NCBI GenBank assembly: GCA_030602145.1 | Contig: JAUWAH010000167.1 | Location: 1 to 5,917 of the forward strand | From: Desulfobulbus sp. | GTDB lineage: Bacteria > Desulfobacterota > Desulfobulbia > Desulfobulbales > Desulfobulbaceae | DNA length: 5,917 bases | Direction of reading: 5' to 3' | In this document: positions 1 to 5,917 of the stretch, one piece after another | Layout: every line of letters begins with the position of its first letter | How positions within the stretch are numbered: position 1 is the first letter of the stretch | Translations under genes and position numbers: made by a program | Notes under the pieces: generated by a model | The model's database searches: none | What the model saw: the letters and a program-made list of their open reading frames with translations, nothing else | What the model was told of the DNA's origin: nothing

Positions 1-560
1 ACCGTGCCGCCCAAGGCAGCGGCGAAGCGAAAGACCCGCACCAGCCGAAGTGGATCGCTGACAAAGCTCTCCCGGCCGGCCGGTCGTATCAGGCCAGTGG
101 CCAGGTCATCCAGGCCACCGGTGGGATCGATGAGCGGAACAACGGTGCGGTCGGCGGGCGGATCGACGAGGAGGTGGTCGATCCGGCAGGCCATGGCGTT
201 GATGGTCAGATCGCGGCGAGCCAGATCCTCAACAATAGTTTGCGTCCCCTCGCGAAACGAAGCGAAATCGATGATCACCCCCCGACAGGCCACCCGGGCC
301 GCATCCTCCTGCCTGCCCAATGGCACCAGGGTCCCGCCGCAGAACCCGGCCAACCGTTGTGCCCAGGCCATAGCTGAAGTGGCCACGGTCAGGTCGATGT
401 CCGCCGGTCGCTGTCCCAGCAACAGGTCGCGAACCACGCCGCCGGCCAGGTAGAGTTCGCCGCCCAACTCCGCATGGACAGCTGCCAGCAGCGGCCACAG
501 CCAGGAAGGCGCAACCTCCCGCACCTGCCCTACGCTGAGTCTCCGGCCATCACTGCGCAC
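1..560 (-). CDS. CCA tRNA nucleotidyltransferase / poly(A) polymerase family, N-terminal part (runs off left end)
   Basis: Class II nucleotidyltransferase head domain; the family adds CCA, CC or A to tRNA 3' ends, or poly(A) tails to RNA. The 186 visible residues carry, in order: the nucleotide-binding GGVVRD (about 40-45), the catalytic metal pair DID (D54 and D56), the RRDLTINAMA motif (115-124), the DPTGGLDDL segment (145-153) and DPLRLVRVFRFAAALG (169-184). Motif D reads SDPLR instead of the EDxxR of well-studied CCA enzymes. The proposed start is GTG at 560-558, one base after the preceding gene's TGA (564-562); a GTG at 524 or 581 is possible, but no in-frame ATG precedes GGVVRD. A weak GGCGGA lies upstream. 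The start leaves about 39 residues before GGVVRD, normal for the family. The C-terminal part, which would help separate CCA-adding, A-adding and PcnB enzymes and show any HD domain, is outside the window, so no symbol is given. Confidence 0.9.
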   Translation of the reverse strand, partial: MRSDGRRLSVGQVREVAPSWLWPLLAAVHAELGGELYLAGGVVRDLLLGQRPADIDLTVATSAMAWAQRLAGFCGGTLVPLGRQEDAARVACRGVIIDFASFREGTQTIVEDLARRDLTINAMACRIDHLLVDPPADRTVVPLIDPTGGLDDLATGLIRPAGRESFVSDPLRLVRVFRFAAALGGT

Positions 561-561
561 G

Positions 562-1605
562 TCAGATCCGCCACGAGACACATTGGTCGTCGGTTGCGGG
601 GAGAAATATCCCCTGCTCCCGGACGGTCCCCTTGTCGATGGCCACTTCGGCCTCCGGCGTCCCGCCTGCCACCTTCTTGCCGTAGCGGACCACCAGGCCG
701 GCCATGCGGCGGACCGACTCCTCCTCCCGGATGGAACCGGCCACCGTCTCGCGTCCGCGGCGGACAAGGCCGAGCGGGCCCGGGCGGGAAACCATGTGCA
801 GCAGCCAGTCATCGGGACCGCGCAGGGCCAGCAACCGTTCGTTCTCGCGCTCGCTGCGGCCCATGATCAGCCAGACATCATCGTCGATCCTGAAGTGGCG
901 GCCGATGGCCAACAGGCGGATATCCTCCACGGCGCGCCGGTCGCCAAAGGAAAAGAGCCCCTGATAAAAATGCTTGATCCGCGCCGCCAGGTTGGGATCG
1001 GTCAACATGCAGCCGCCGGCCGGATTGGGATAGTCGGTGATACCCAGTTCGGCTGCCAGTTGGCGCTGCTGCTTCCGACCCCGGCCGGAAAAGCCGTACA
1101 GCCGCTCCCGGTCCACCAGTCCCTCCAGTTCCGCCCGGGTCGGGGCCAGAAATTTGGCACTGAGCGGTCTGAGGAGTAATCCGGCGCAGCCGGAATCGCG
1201 CTCAATCACCCTGAGGGTATCCCGGCGCTGCGACATGGGCCGCTGACCGAGCACCTCACCGGTGACAAGAAAGGAGGCGCCGTACTCGGCCATCAGCGAG
1301 CGCGCCCTGGTCAGCATCAGGATCTTGCAGTCGATGCAGGGGTTGAAATGTTTGCCGAAGCCGTGGGCAGGATGGTCGAGCAGGCGCAGATATCCCTCGC
1401 TGAGATCGATGACCCGCACCTCCAGGCCGTGTCGGTGCAGCATGGCGGCACTGTAGTCGTCGGTCCGCCGGAGCAGATCGTGGTCGAAAAAGGGGGTGAC
1501 GAACTTGAGCGCCACCACCCGAATCCCCTGGTCGGCCACCACCCGGCAGGCCAGGATGGAATCCAAGCCGCCGGAGAACAGGCCCAAGGCCACCCGCTCG
1601 CTCAT
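562..1605 (-). CDS. PP-loop (MnmA/ThiI-like) RNA thiolation-type ATPase fused to a C-terminal NFACT-R-like domain
   Basis: 347 residues. The N-terminal half is an adenine-nucleotide alpha-hydrolase/PP-loop domain: SGGLDS at 11-16 matches the pyrophosphate-binding loop of tRNA thiouridylases (MnmA, ThiI, TtcA). Further conserved-looking blocks are NPCIDCKI (88-95, with C90-x2-C93), TGEVLGQRPMSQ (115-126), RPLSAKFLAPT (146-156) and NPAGGCMLTDP (194-204, C199). Roughly residues 228-340 resemble the NFACT-R RNA-binding domain of Rqc2/NEMF proteins (IGRHFRIDDDVWLIMGRSERENERL, then a PGPLGLV stretch); fusions of that domain to PP-loop enzymes have been described and predicted to act on RNA. Two or three cysteines placed like this are used by MnmA and TtcA for sulfur transfer or to hold an Fe-S cluster. 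The start ATG overlaps the recN stop as ATGA, with GGGGA seven bases upstream, so translation is likely coupled. The exact RNA substrate and modified base cannot be read from sequence; it is not simply MnmA or ThiI, because its C-terminal half differs from both. Confidence 0.82.
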   Translation of the reverse strand: MSERVALGLFSGGLDSILACRVVADQGIRVVALKFVTPFFDHDLLRRTDDYSAAMLHRHGLEVRVIDLSEGYLRLLDHPAHGFGKHFNPCIDCKILMLTRARSLMAEYGASFLVTGEVLGQRPMSQRRDTLRVIERDSGCAGLLLRPLSAKFLAPTRAELEGLVDRERLYGFSGRGRKQQRQLAAELGITDYPNPAGGCMLTDPNLAARIKHFYQGLFSFGDRRAVEDIRLLAIGRHFRIDDDVWLIMGRSERENERLLALRGPDDWLLHMVSRPGPLGLVRRGRETVAGSIREEESVRRMAGLVVRYGKKVAGGTPEAEVAIDKGTVREQGIFLPATDDQCVSWRI

Positions 1606-3296
1606 GACGGCTTCCCCGTCCCCTTGCGCTGCACGAGATCCTCGGCGAAGGCCAGGGTCTGGGCCGAGGGATGATCTCCCCCCACCATGCGCGCCAGTTC
1701 GGCCACGCGCTCGGCCCGCTCAAGTTGGTTGATCACTGTCCTGGTCCGGCCGTTCTCCACCCGTTTTTCCACCTTGAAATGGAGATCGGCGCAGGCGGCG
1801 ATCTGCGGCAGGTGGGTGATGCACAGCACCTGGTGGTGGCCGGCCAGTTCGCTGATCTTCTCGGCCACGGCCTCGGCCGCCTGTCCGCCGATACCGGCGT
1901 CGACCTCGTCGAAAATCACCGTATCCACCTGATCCCGTCGGGCCAATAGACATTTCATCGCCAGCATGAGCCGGGACAGTTCCCCGCCGCTGACGATCCG
2001 GGCCAGGGGCTTCTCCGGCTCTCCCGGATTGGCTGAAAAGAGAAATTCGACCACATCCCGACCGGTGCTGTGGATGCCTTCCATGCCCAATCCATCCGGC
2101 TCGGTCACCGCCACCCGGAACACAGCCTGCGGAAAACTCAGCGAGGCCAATTCCCTCTCCATATTGCGTTCCAGTTTCTTTGCGGCCTCCCGCCGTGCCA
2201 GGGTCAATTCCGTCGCCTTGAGCAGGGCCTCGGTGGCCACTTCCTCCACCTTGAGTTCCAACTGGGAGATCTGCTCCTCGAGGCTGTCCAGCAGGGCCAG
2301 GCTGGCTTCGGCCCGGTCGGCGAAGGCGATCACCTCTTCAAGGGTCGGACCGTACTTGCGCTGGATCTGCTTGAGTTCGGCCAGTCGTTCGGAAAGGACA
2401 TCCAGGCGGCCGATATCGGTCGGCACCTTATCCAGATAGGCCTGCACGGCGGCGGCAAGGTCTTCCAGTTCGTAGCCGGCGGCTCCGATTCGCTCGGCCA
2501 GGGGGAGCAGGTCGCGATCAAGGACGGCGGCCTGCTCCATCTGTTTTCTGACCTCGACCAGTGGGCCGGTAACCGTGTCGGTCAGTTGGCGGCCAGAAGA
2601 GCCGATCAGCTTGATGAGCGTGTCGGCCGACTTGAGTTGCTCCCGCTCCCGCAAAAGCCGTTCGTCTTCGCCGATCATTGGCTTGCACCGGCGGATCTCC
2701 GCCAGTTGGAACCGAAGAAAATCCCGCTGCTGCTCCTTGTCCTGCTCCCTGTCCTGCAATTGTCGCAATTCTGAGGAGGACTGCTGCCAGCGCTGAAAGA
2801 GCTTGGCGAACTGCTGGCGCAGGGGCCGCAATTCCCCGAAGGTGTCGAGATAGTCGAGGTGATGGCGGACATTGAGCAGTTGCTGATGATCATGCTGACT
2901 GGCGACGCTGATCAATCCCGCGGTCAGTTCCCCGGACAGGCGGCTGGTGATCGCCCGATCGTTGACGTAGGCTCTGGACCGGCCATCGCGACTCAGAACC
3001 CGGCGAACAATGCAGGTCGAGCCGTCCAAGAGGTCGTGTTCGCCGAGCAGGGCATGCATCTCGCCGTGATCGGGCCGGATCGAAAAAACCGCCTCAATTT
3101 CGGCCTGGTCGCAGTCGCTGCGCACCCAGGAAGCGGCCCCTCTGCCGCCGGTCAGCAGGTTGACGGCCTGCAGGATGATGGACTTGCCGGCGCCGGTTTC
3201 GCCGGTGAGTACGATCAGCCCGGTTTTCCAGGCGGAAAGATCGAGCCGGAGGGCGTCGACCAAGGCCAGGTTATGTATTCGAAGTTCCTGCAACAT
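1602..3296 (-). CDS. recN: DNA repair protein RecN (SMC-like ATPase)
   Basis: 564 residues, close to the usual 550-570 of RecN. This SMC-like cytoplasmic ATPase acts in double-strand-break repair and recombination, holding or bridging DNA. The start MLQELRIHNLALVDA is typical of the family. Walker A is GETGAGKS (32-39), followed by the RecN-typical QAVNLLTGGRG (43-53) and SQHDHQQLL (133-141). A central charged, leucine-rich region (about 160-390) fits the short coiled-coil arms. The C-terminal head has the ABC signature VSGGELSRLMLA (435-446), Walker B with catalytic Glu in TVIFDEVDAGIGG (459-471), and the switch histidine in ITHLPQIAA (493-501). All catalytic motifs are intact. It is the first gene of the leftward cluster and its last bases overlap the next start (ATGA, 1605-1602). 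The ribosome-binding site before 3296 is weak, an A-rich stretch with no clear GGAG. No SOS box was recognised upstream, though lineage-specific LexA sites could be missed. Confidence 0.97.
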   Translation of the reverse strand: MLQELRIHNLALVDALRLDLSAWKTGLIVLTGETGAGKSIILQAVNLLTGGRGAASWVRSDCDQAEIEAVFSIRPDHGEMHALLGEHDLLDGSTCIVRRVLSRDGRSRAYVNDRAITSRLSGELTAGLISVASQHDHQQLLNVRHHLDYLDTFGELRPLRQQFAKLFQRWQQSSSELRQLQDREQDKEQQRDFLRFQLAEIRRCKPMIGEDERLLREREQLKSADTLIKLIGSSGRQLTDTVTGPLVEVRKQMEQAAVLDRDLLPLAERIGAAGYELEDLAAAVQAYLDKVPTDIGRLDVLSERLAELKQIQRKYGPTLEEVIAFADRAEASLALLDSLEEQISQLELKVEEVATEALLKATELTLARREAAKKLERNMERELASLSFPQAVFRVAVTEPDGLGMEGIHSTGRDVVEFLFSANPGEPEKPLARIVSGGELSRLMLAMKCLLARRDQVDTVIFDEVDAGIGGQAAEAVAEKISELAGHHQVLCITHLPQIAACADLHFKVEKRVENGRTRTVINQLERAERVAELARMVGGDHPSAQTLAFAEDLVQRKGTGKPS

Positions 3297-3342
3297 GGTT
3301 CTTTTTCATTACCTGCAACCAAACCTTGCGGCGACATTCTTC

Positions 3343-3371
3343 TTGACGCCTGGGAGCATAGAATGTATCGT
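3343..3371 (+). promoter_or_regulatory. Predicted sigma70 promoter of the DtxR-family gene
   Basis: TTGACG (3343-3348; 5 of 6 to TTGACA) and TATCGT (3366-3371; 4 of 6 to TATAAT) are separated by 17 bases. This puts transcription start near 3378 and leaves a leader of about 39 bases that contains the GGAGA ribosome-binding site (3406-3410). The -10 overlaps the left arm of a palindrome. Prediction by eye only. Confidence 0.55.
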
Positions 3372-3384
3372 CTTGAAGATACAT
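3363..3384. promoter_or_regulatory. 22-base palindromic operator candidate overlapping the -10 region
   Basis: Perfect 7-base arms ATGTATC (3363-3369) and GATACAT (3378-3384) flank an 8-base spacer GTCTTGAA. Inside it, T3371/A3376 and C3372/G3375 also pair, so 9 of 11 half-site positions are symmetric. The site covers the predicted -10 and start point of the downstream DtxR-family gene, the place expected for a repressor operator. Family members bind palindromes of about 20 bases and often repress their own gene, so autoregulation is the simplest reading. The sequence does not match the classic DtxR or MntR boxes. It lies about 67 bases from the recN start and could also influence that gene. 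Confidence 0.6.
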
Positions 3385-3405
3385 GGAAAAACTATCGATC
3401 AACGT

Positions 3406-3410
3406 GGAGA
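3406..3410 (+). promoter_or_regulatory. Ribosome-binding site deciding the regulator start
   Basis: GGAGA six bases before ATG 3417. Together with the promoter and operator position it favours this start over the in-frame ATG at 3363, which would add 18 residues (MYRLEDTWKNYRSTWRAV) with no resemblance to the family. Confidence 0.6.
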
Positions 3411-3416
3411 GCGGTC

Positions 3417-3929
3417 ATGACGGATCTGCAACAACTCAGCGCCAGCCTCGAAGACTATATTGAGGCCATCTACCATATCATCACCGAGAAGCAGGTGGCC
3501 CGGGGCAAGGACATCTCCGCCCGCCTGGCAGTGAGCGGCGCTTCGGTCACCGAGGCCCTGCGGGCCCTGTCCAAGAGGGGACTGATCAATTACCAGCCGT
3601 ATGAAGTCATCACCCTGACCAAAGAGGGCCGCGAGATCGCTGAGGATGTCATCCGCCGCCACAATGCCCTCAAGCAGTTTTTCACCGATGTCCTGGCCCT
3701 CGACGAATCCCTGGCCGAGGAAGGTGCCTGCAAGATCGAACACACCGCTCCGCCGAAAATCATCGACCGCATGGTCGATTTCATCAAGTTCCTGGAAGTC
3801 TGCCCCCGTGGAGGCAAGGACCTGATCGCCGGCTTTGCCAATTTCTGCCGGCAGGGCCAAACCGCCGACCATTGCGCCTCCTGCATCGCCCATTGCCTCG
3901 ATGAACAGGCGGGCAAGCGAATCAACTGA
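3417..3929 (+). CDS. DtxR/MntR-family metal-dependent transcriptional regulator with cysteine-rich tail
   Basis: 170 residues. N-terminal winged helix-turn-helix (about 10-70, SLEDYIEAIYHI, then KDISARLAVSGASVTEALRALSKRGLI), then the helical dimerisation and metal-binding domain (about 75-128). By manual alignment, D13 and E16 match MntR Asp8/Glu11, H82 matches His77, and C105, E108 and H109 (in GACKIEH) match DtxR Cys102/Glu105/His106. This is a mixed Mn/Fe-type primary site. The ancillary-site glutamate after H82 is lysine (K86). There is no SH3-like FeoA domain; instead the tail (129-160) holds C129, C144, C153, C156 and C160. ATG 3417 is chosen because GGAGA (3406-3410) sits six bases before it and because the predicted promoter and operator lie just upstream. 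An in-frame ATG at 3363 also has GGGAG before it, but it lies inside the palindrome and upstream of the predicted transcript start. The gene is divergent from recN and no metal transporter gene is visible. Iron or manganese sensing is inferred from the family; the effector is unproven. Confidence 0.92.
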   Translation: MTDLQQLSASLEDYIEAIYHIITEKQVARGKDISARLAVSGASVTEALRALSKRGLINYQPYEVITLTKEGREIAEDVIRRHNALKQFFTDVLALDESLAEEGACKIEHTAPPKIIDRMVDFIKFLEVCPRGGKDLIAGFANFCRQGQTADHCASCIAHCLDEQAGKRIN

Positions 3930-3995
3930 CACCCCTCGCAGGGAAGGCATACCCAAGGCAATCCGCTTCCCCGAGCCGCTATCTTAGCATACCCC

Positions 3996-4026
3996 GCGAC
4001 CGGTGCAAGGGATACCTGACGGTCGC
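3996..4026 (+). repeat. Inverted repeat in the leader of gspF
   Basis: GCGACCG (3996-4002) and CGGTCGC (4020-4026) are perfect 7-base inverted arms with a 17-base loop, ending 26 bases before the gspF start codon. No T-run follows, so it is not a canonical intrinsic terminator. It could be a weak leader hairpin, a protein-binding site or chance. The rest of the 123-base gap (3930-4052) shows no other gene, only an 8-base direct repeat GCATACCC at 3947-3954 and 3987-3994. Confidence 0.35.
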
Positions 4027-4052
4027 CGAAGCACCGAGGTAAAGACGACCCG

Positions 4053-5279
4053 ATGCCAGTCTACGAATTTACCGCCCTGACCAGTACCGGCAAAAAACTC
4101 AAGGGCGTCGTCGATGCCGATTCACTGACTGCGGCCAGGCAGAAAATCCGTGGCCAAGGCCACTTTCCTATCGAACTCAAAGAGGCATCGGCCAAGGGTG
4201 GCCCCCCGGTCTCCCTGTTCAGCCGGCAACTGCGTTTCGGGCAAGCCATCAAACAGCAGGAGGTGCATGTCGCCACCCGGCAGCTGGCCACCCTGCTCGG
4301 TGCCGGCATCCCGCTGGTACCGGCCCTCAACGGCCTGATCGAACAGACCGGCAACCGTTCGTTCAAGACCGTCCTTGCCCAGATCAAGGATGCGGTCAAC
4401 GAGGGGGATTCCCTGACAAACGCCCTCGCCAACCACCCCCGGCTCTTTTCCAAGATCTATATCAACATGGTGCGCGCCGGCGAGGCCTCGGGGTCCCTGG
4501 ATGTGGTGCTCGAACGACTGGCCGAATTCGGGGAGAACCAGCAGGCCATCCGCTCCCGCATCAAGGCCGCCCTTCTCTACCCGTTGTTCATGGCGATTGT
4601 CGGCATTGTGGTGCTCTTTCTGCTGATCACCTTCATCGTCCCCAGCATCACCTCCGTCTTCGAAGGCACCCAGCAGGCCCTGCCCACGCCAACCATCCTG
4701 CTCATCGGCATCAGTACCGTGCTGAAGGAGTTTTGGTGGCTGGTACTGGCCGCCACCTTGGGTGCCATCGTCGGGTCCCGCTGGTATATCACCACCCCGG
4801 CCGGCCGCCGTCGCTGGGACCGGTTCAAGCTTTCGGCCCCTGGCATCAGCGACCTGAGCATCAAGACCGCCTCCGCCCGGTTCAGCCGCACCCTGGCCAG
4901 CCTGCTCCAGTCAGGCGTCACCCTGATCACCGCTCTGCAGATCGTCAAGAATATCGTCGACAACGTCCTGCTGGCCGACCTGATCAACGAGGCCTGCGAC
5001 GCGCTGGAAAAAGGAGCGAGCCTCTCACAATTCTTCCGGAACAATGAGTGGTTTCCACCGATGCTGGTACAAATGATGGCGGTGGGGGAGCAGAGTGGCG
5101 CCTTGGACCGGATGTTGGCCAAGGCGGCGGACAGCTACGAGCGGGAGGTGGAAACCAAGATCATGGCCCTGACCTCGATGATCGAGCCGGTGATGATCCT
5201 CACCATGGGAGTGGTGGTCAGCTTCATCGTGGTCTCGATCCTGCTGCCCATCTTCGAAATGAACCAACTGATCAGGTGA
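4053..5279 (+). CDS. gspF: Type II secretion system inner-membrane platform protein GspF
   Basis: 408 residues, the usual GspF length. GspF is the polytopic inner-membrane protein that couples the GspE ATPase to pseudopilus assembly. The N-terminus [24 protein letters not shown], followed by [16 protein letters not shown], is typical of GspF. Two T2SSF repeats follow (about 73-196 and 276-398), each with its hallmark: GEASGSLD at 143-150 and GEQSGALD at 345-352. Hydrophobic membrane segments lie near 174-198, 215-242 and 378-402. PilC of type IV pili is the main alternative, but the N-terminal extension favours GspF. The only Shine-Dalgarno-like sequence, GAGG (4036-4039), is 13 bases from ATG 4053, longer than ideal; the start is kept because it gives the conserved N-terminus. 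The 3' end overlaps the convergent gspE-like gene by eight bases (5272-5279). Confidence 0.93.
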   Translation: MPVYEFTALTSTGKKLKGVVDADSLTAARQKIRGQGHFPIELKEASAKGGPPVSLFSRQLRFGQAIKQQEVHVATRQLATLLGAGIPLVPALNGLIEQTGNRSFKTVLAQIKDAVNEGDSLTNALANHPRLFSKIYINMVRAGEASGSLDVVLERLAEFGENQQAIRSRIKAALLYPLFMAIVGIVVLFLLITFIVPSITSVFEGTQQALPTPTILLIGISTVLKEFWWLVLAATLGAIVGSRWYITTPAGRRRWDRFKLSAPGISDLSIKTASARFSRTLASLLQSGVTLITALQIVKNIVDNVLLADLINEACDALEKGASLSQFFRNNEWFPPMLVQMMAVGEQSGALDRMLAKAADSYEREVETKIMALTSMIEPVMILTMGVVVSFIVVSILLPIFEMNQLIR

Positions 5280-5917
5280 CCCGGAAAACCTCCTCCAGGG
5301 TGGTCAATCCGGCCAACACCTTGCGCAGGCCGTCCTGGCGCAGGGTCATCATCCCCGTGGCCAGCGAAGCCAGCGCCTGCTTCTTGATCTGACCGGCGTC
5401 CGAGGTGGTCAGGATCAGGCTCTTCATGGCCGGCGTCAAACTCATCAGCTCGAAAATACCGATCCGCCCCTTGTATCCGGTCTGCAGGCACTGAACACAC
5501 CCTATTCCCCGATAAAGTTCCCTGCCGGCAAACTTGATCGGCGACAATCCAACCCGCTCCAGAAAAGCTTCCGATGGCACATACGCTTCCCGGCAATGGG
5601 GGCAGATCTTCCGCACCAGCCGCTGGGCGAGGATGGCGTTGACCGCCGAGGAGACCAGAAAGGGCTCCACGCCCATGTCGATCAACCGGGTGATGGCGCT
5701 GGCGGCGTCATTGGTATGGAGGGTAGACAAAACCAGATGGCCGGTCAGGGCGGCCTGGATGGCGATCTCGGCAGTTTCCAGGTCGCGAATTTCACCCACG
5801 AGGATAACATCTGGGTCCTGACGGACGATGGTGCGCAAGCCGTTGGCAAAGCTGAGCCCAATTTTAGGGTTAACCTGCATCTGGCTGATGCCCTGCAACT
5901 GGTACTCGATCGGGTCC
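5272..5917 (-). CDS. gspE: Type II secretion ATPase GspE (PilB-like), C-terminal 214 residues; 5' end outside window
   Basis: Hexameric secretion ATPase of the GspE/PilB/PilT superfamily, which powers pseudopilus assembly from the cytoplasmic face. The frame is open to the window's right end and begins mid-domain at [20 protein letters not shown], so Walker A lies outside. Visible motifs, in fragment numbering: [14 protein letters not shown] with the Walker B glutamate (32-45), the His box [12 protein letters not shown] (59-70), and the GspE/PilB tetracysteine zinc site C105-x2-C108 and C140-x2-C143. The C-terminus [19 protein letters not shown] is typical of GspE. All visible catalytic and zinc residues are intact, so this looks functional. 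PilB is the alternative; the N-terminal domain beyond the window would decide. The codon at 5898 is an internal leucine TTG, not a start. The stop (5274-5272) lies inside the end of the convergent gspF. Confidence 0.9.
   Translation of the reverse strand, partial: DPIEYQLQGISQMQVNPKIGLSFANGLRTIVRQDPDVILVGEIRDLETAEIAIQAALTGHLVLSTLHTNDAASAITRLIDMGVEPFLVSSAVNAILAQRLVRKICPHCREAYVPSEAFLERVGLSPIKFAGRELYRGIGCVQCLQTGYKGRIGIFELMSLTPAMKSLILTTSDAGQIKKQALASLATGMMTLRQDGLRKVLAGLTTLEEVFRVT

Noticed and set aside
229..498. Minus-strand 89-codon frame overlapping the nucleotidyltransferase
   Set aside because: It is out of frame with the GGVVRD/DID/RRDLTINAMA protein, which is continuous across the region.
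583..1179. Plus-strand open frame of 198 codons antisense to the PP-loop gene
   Set aside because: Shadow frame: low-complexity, no family resemblance, and it overlaps a well-supported gene.
2070..2774. Long plus-strand open frame (234 codons) antisense to recN, plus similar ones nearby
   Set aside because: recN is intact on the other strand with all motifs; the antisense frames show no recognisable domain and are typical of GC-rich DNA.
2859..3416. Possible long N-terminal extension of the DtxR-family regulator, since the frame is open from 2859
   Set aside because: The extension runs antisense through the recN start and has no family match. Start 3417 has a good ribosome-binding site and gives the normal N-terminus.
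3399..3956. Minus-strand open frame of 185 codons antisense to the regulator
   Set aside because: The plus-strand DtxR-family protein is clearly recognisable; the antisense product has no recognisable features.
3930..4052. Intrinsic terminator or a clear promoter between the regulator and gspF
   Set aside because: No stem followed by a T-run was found, and no -35/-10 pair of acceptable quality; only an AT-richer patch near 3980-3992.
1..5917. CRISPR array, tRNA, rRNA, IS element or attachment site
   Set aside because: No spaced direct-repeat array, cloverleaf-like sequence, transposase motif or terminal repeats were seen anywhere in the window.

Overview
The window is GC-rich, densely packed bacterial chromosomal DNA. 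The gene set is RecN, an NFACT-R-fused PP-loop protein, a DtxR-family regulator with a cysteine tail, and type II secretion GspE and GspF. Together with the residue style of the proteins it suggests an anaerobic Desulfobacterota (delta-proteobacterial) chromosome. This is an impression from sequence style, not a proven placement. No rRNA, tRNA, IS element, phage gene or CRISPR array was seen.

Layout: positions 1-3296 are a leftward (minus-strand) cluster read in the order recN (3296-1602), a PP-loop tRNA-thiolation-like ATPase fused to a C-terminal RNA-binding-like domain (1605-562), and the N-terminal part of a class II CCA-adding/poly(A) polymerase family enzyme (560 to beyond position 1). 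recN and the PP-loop gene overlap by 4 bases (ATGA). Only one base separates the PP-loop stop from the proposed GTG start of the nucleotidyltransferase, so the three are probably one translationally coupled operon. A 120-base divergent intergenic region (3297-3416) holds a plausible sigma70 promoter whose -10 is embedded in a 22-base palindrome. It is followed by a rightward DtxR/MntR-family regulator (3417-3929), so autoregulation is likely. After a 123-base gap with a 7-bp inverted repeat comes gspF (4053-5279, plus). The 3' part of a gspE-type ATPase gene runs in from the right end on the minus strand (5917-5272) and meets gspF tail to tail, overlapping by 8 bases.

How the genes fit together: two of the three leftward genes concern RNA (base thiolation by inference, and 3'-end nucleotide addition), with the repair ATPase RecN at the head. 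The regulator stands alone with no iron or manganese transport gene in view. GspE and GspF are partners in the same inner-membrane assembly platform, but here they are convergent rather than in the usual gspE-gspF co-directional order.

Most families are familiar and no wholly new system is evident. The points most worth a second look are the PP-loop/NFACT-R-like fusion with a CxxC...C signature, the convergent overlapping gspE/gspF pair, and the regulator's operator and unusual metal-site and cysteine pattern.
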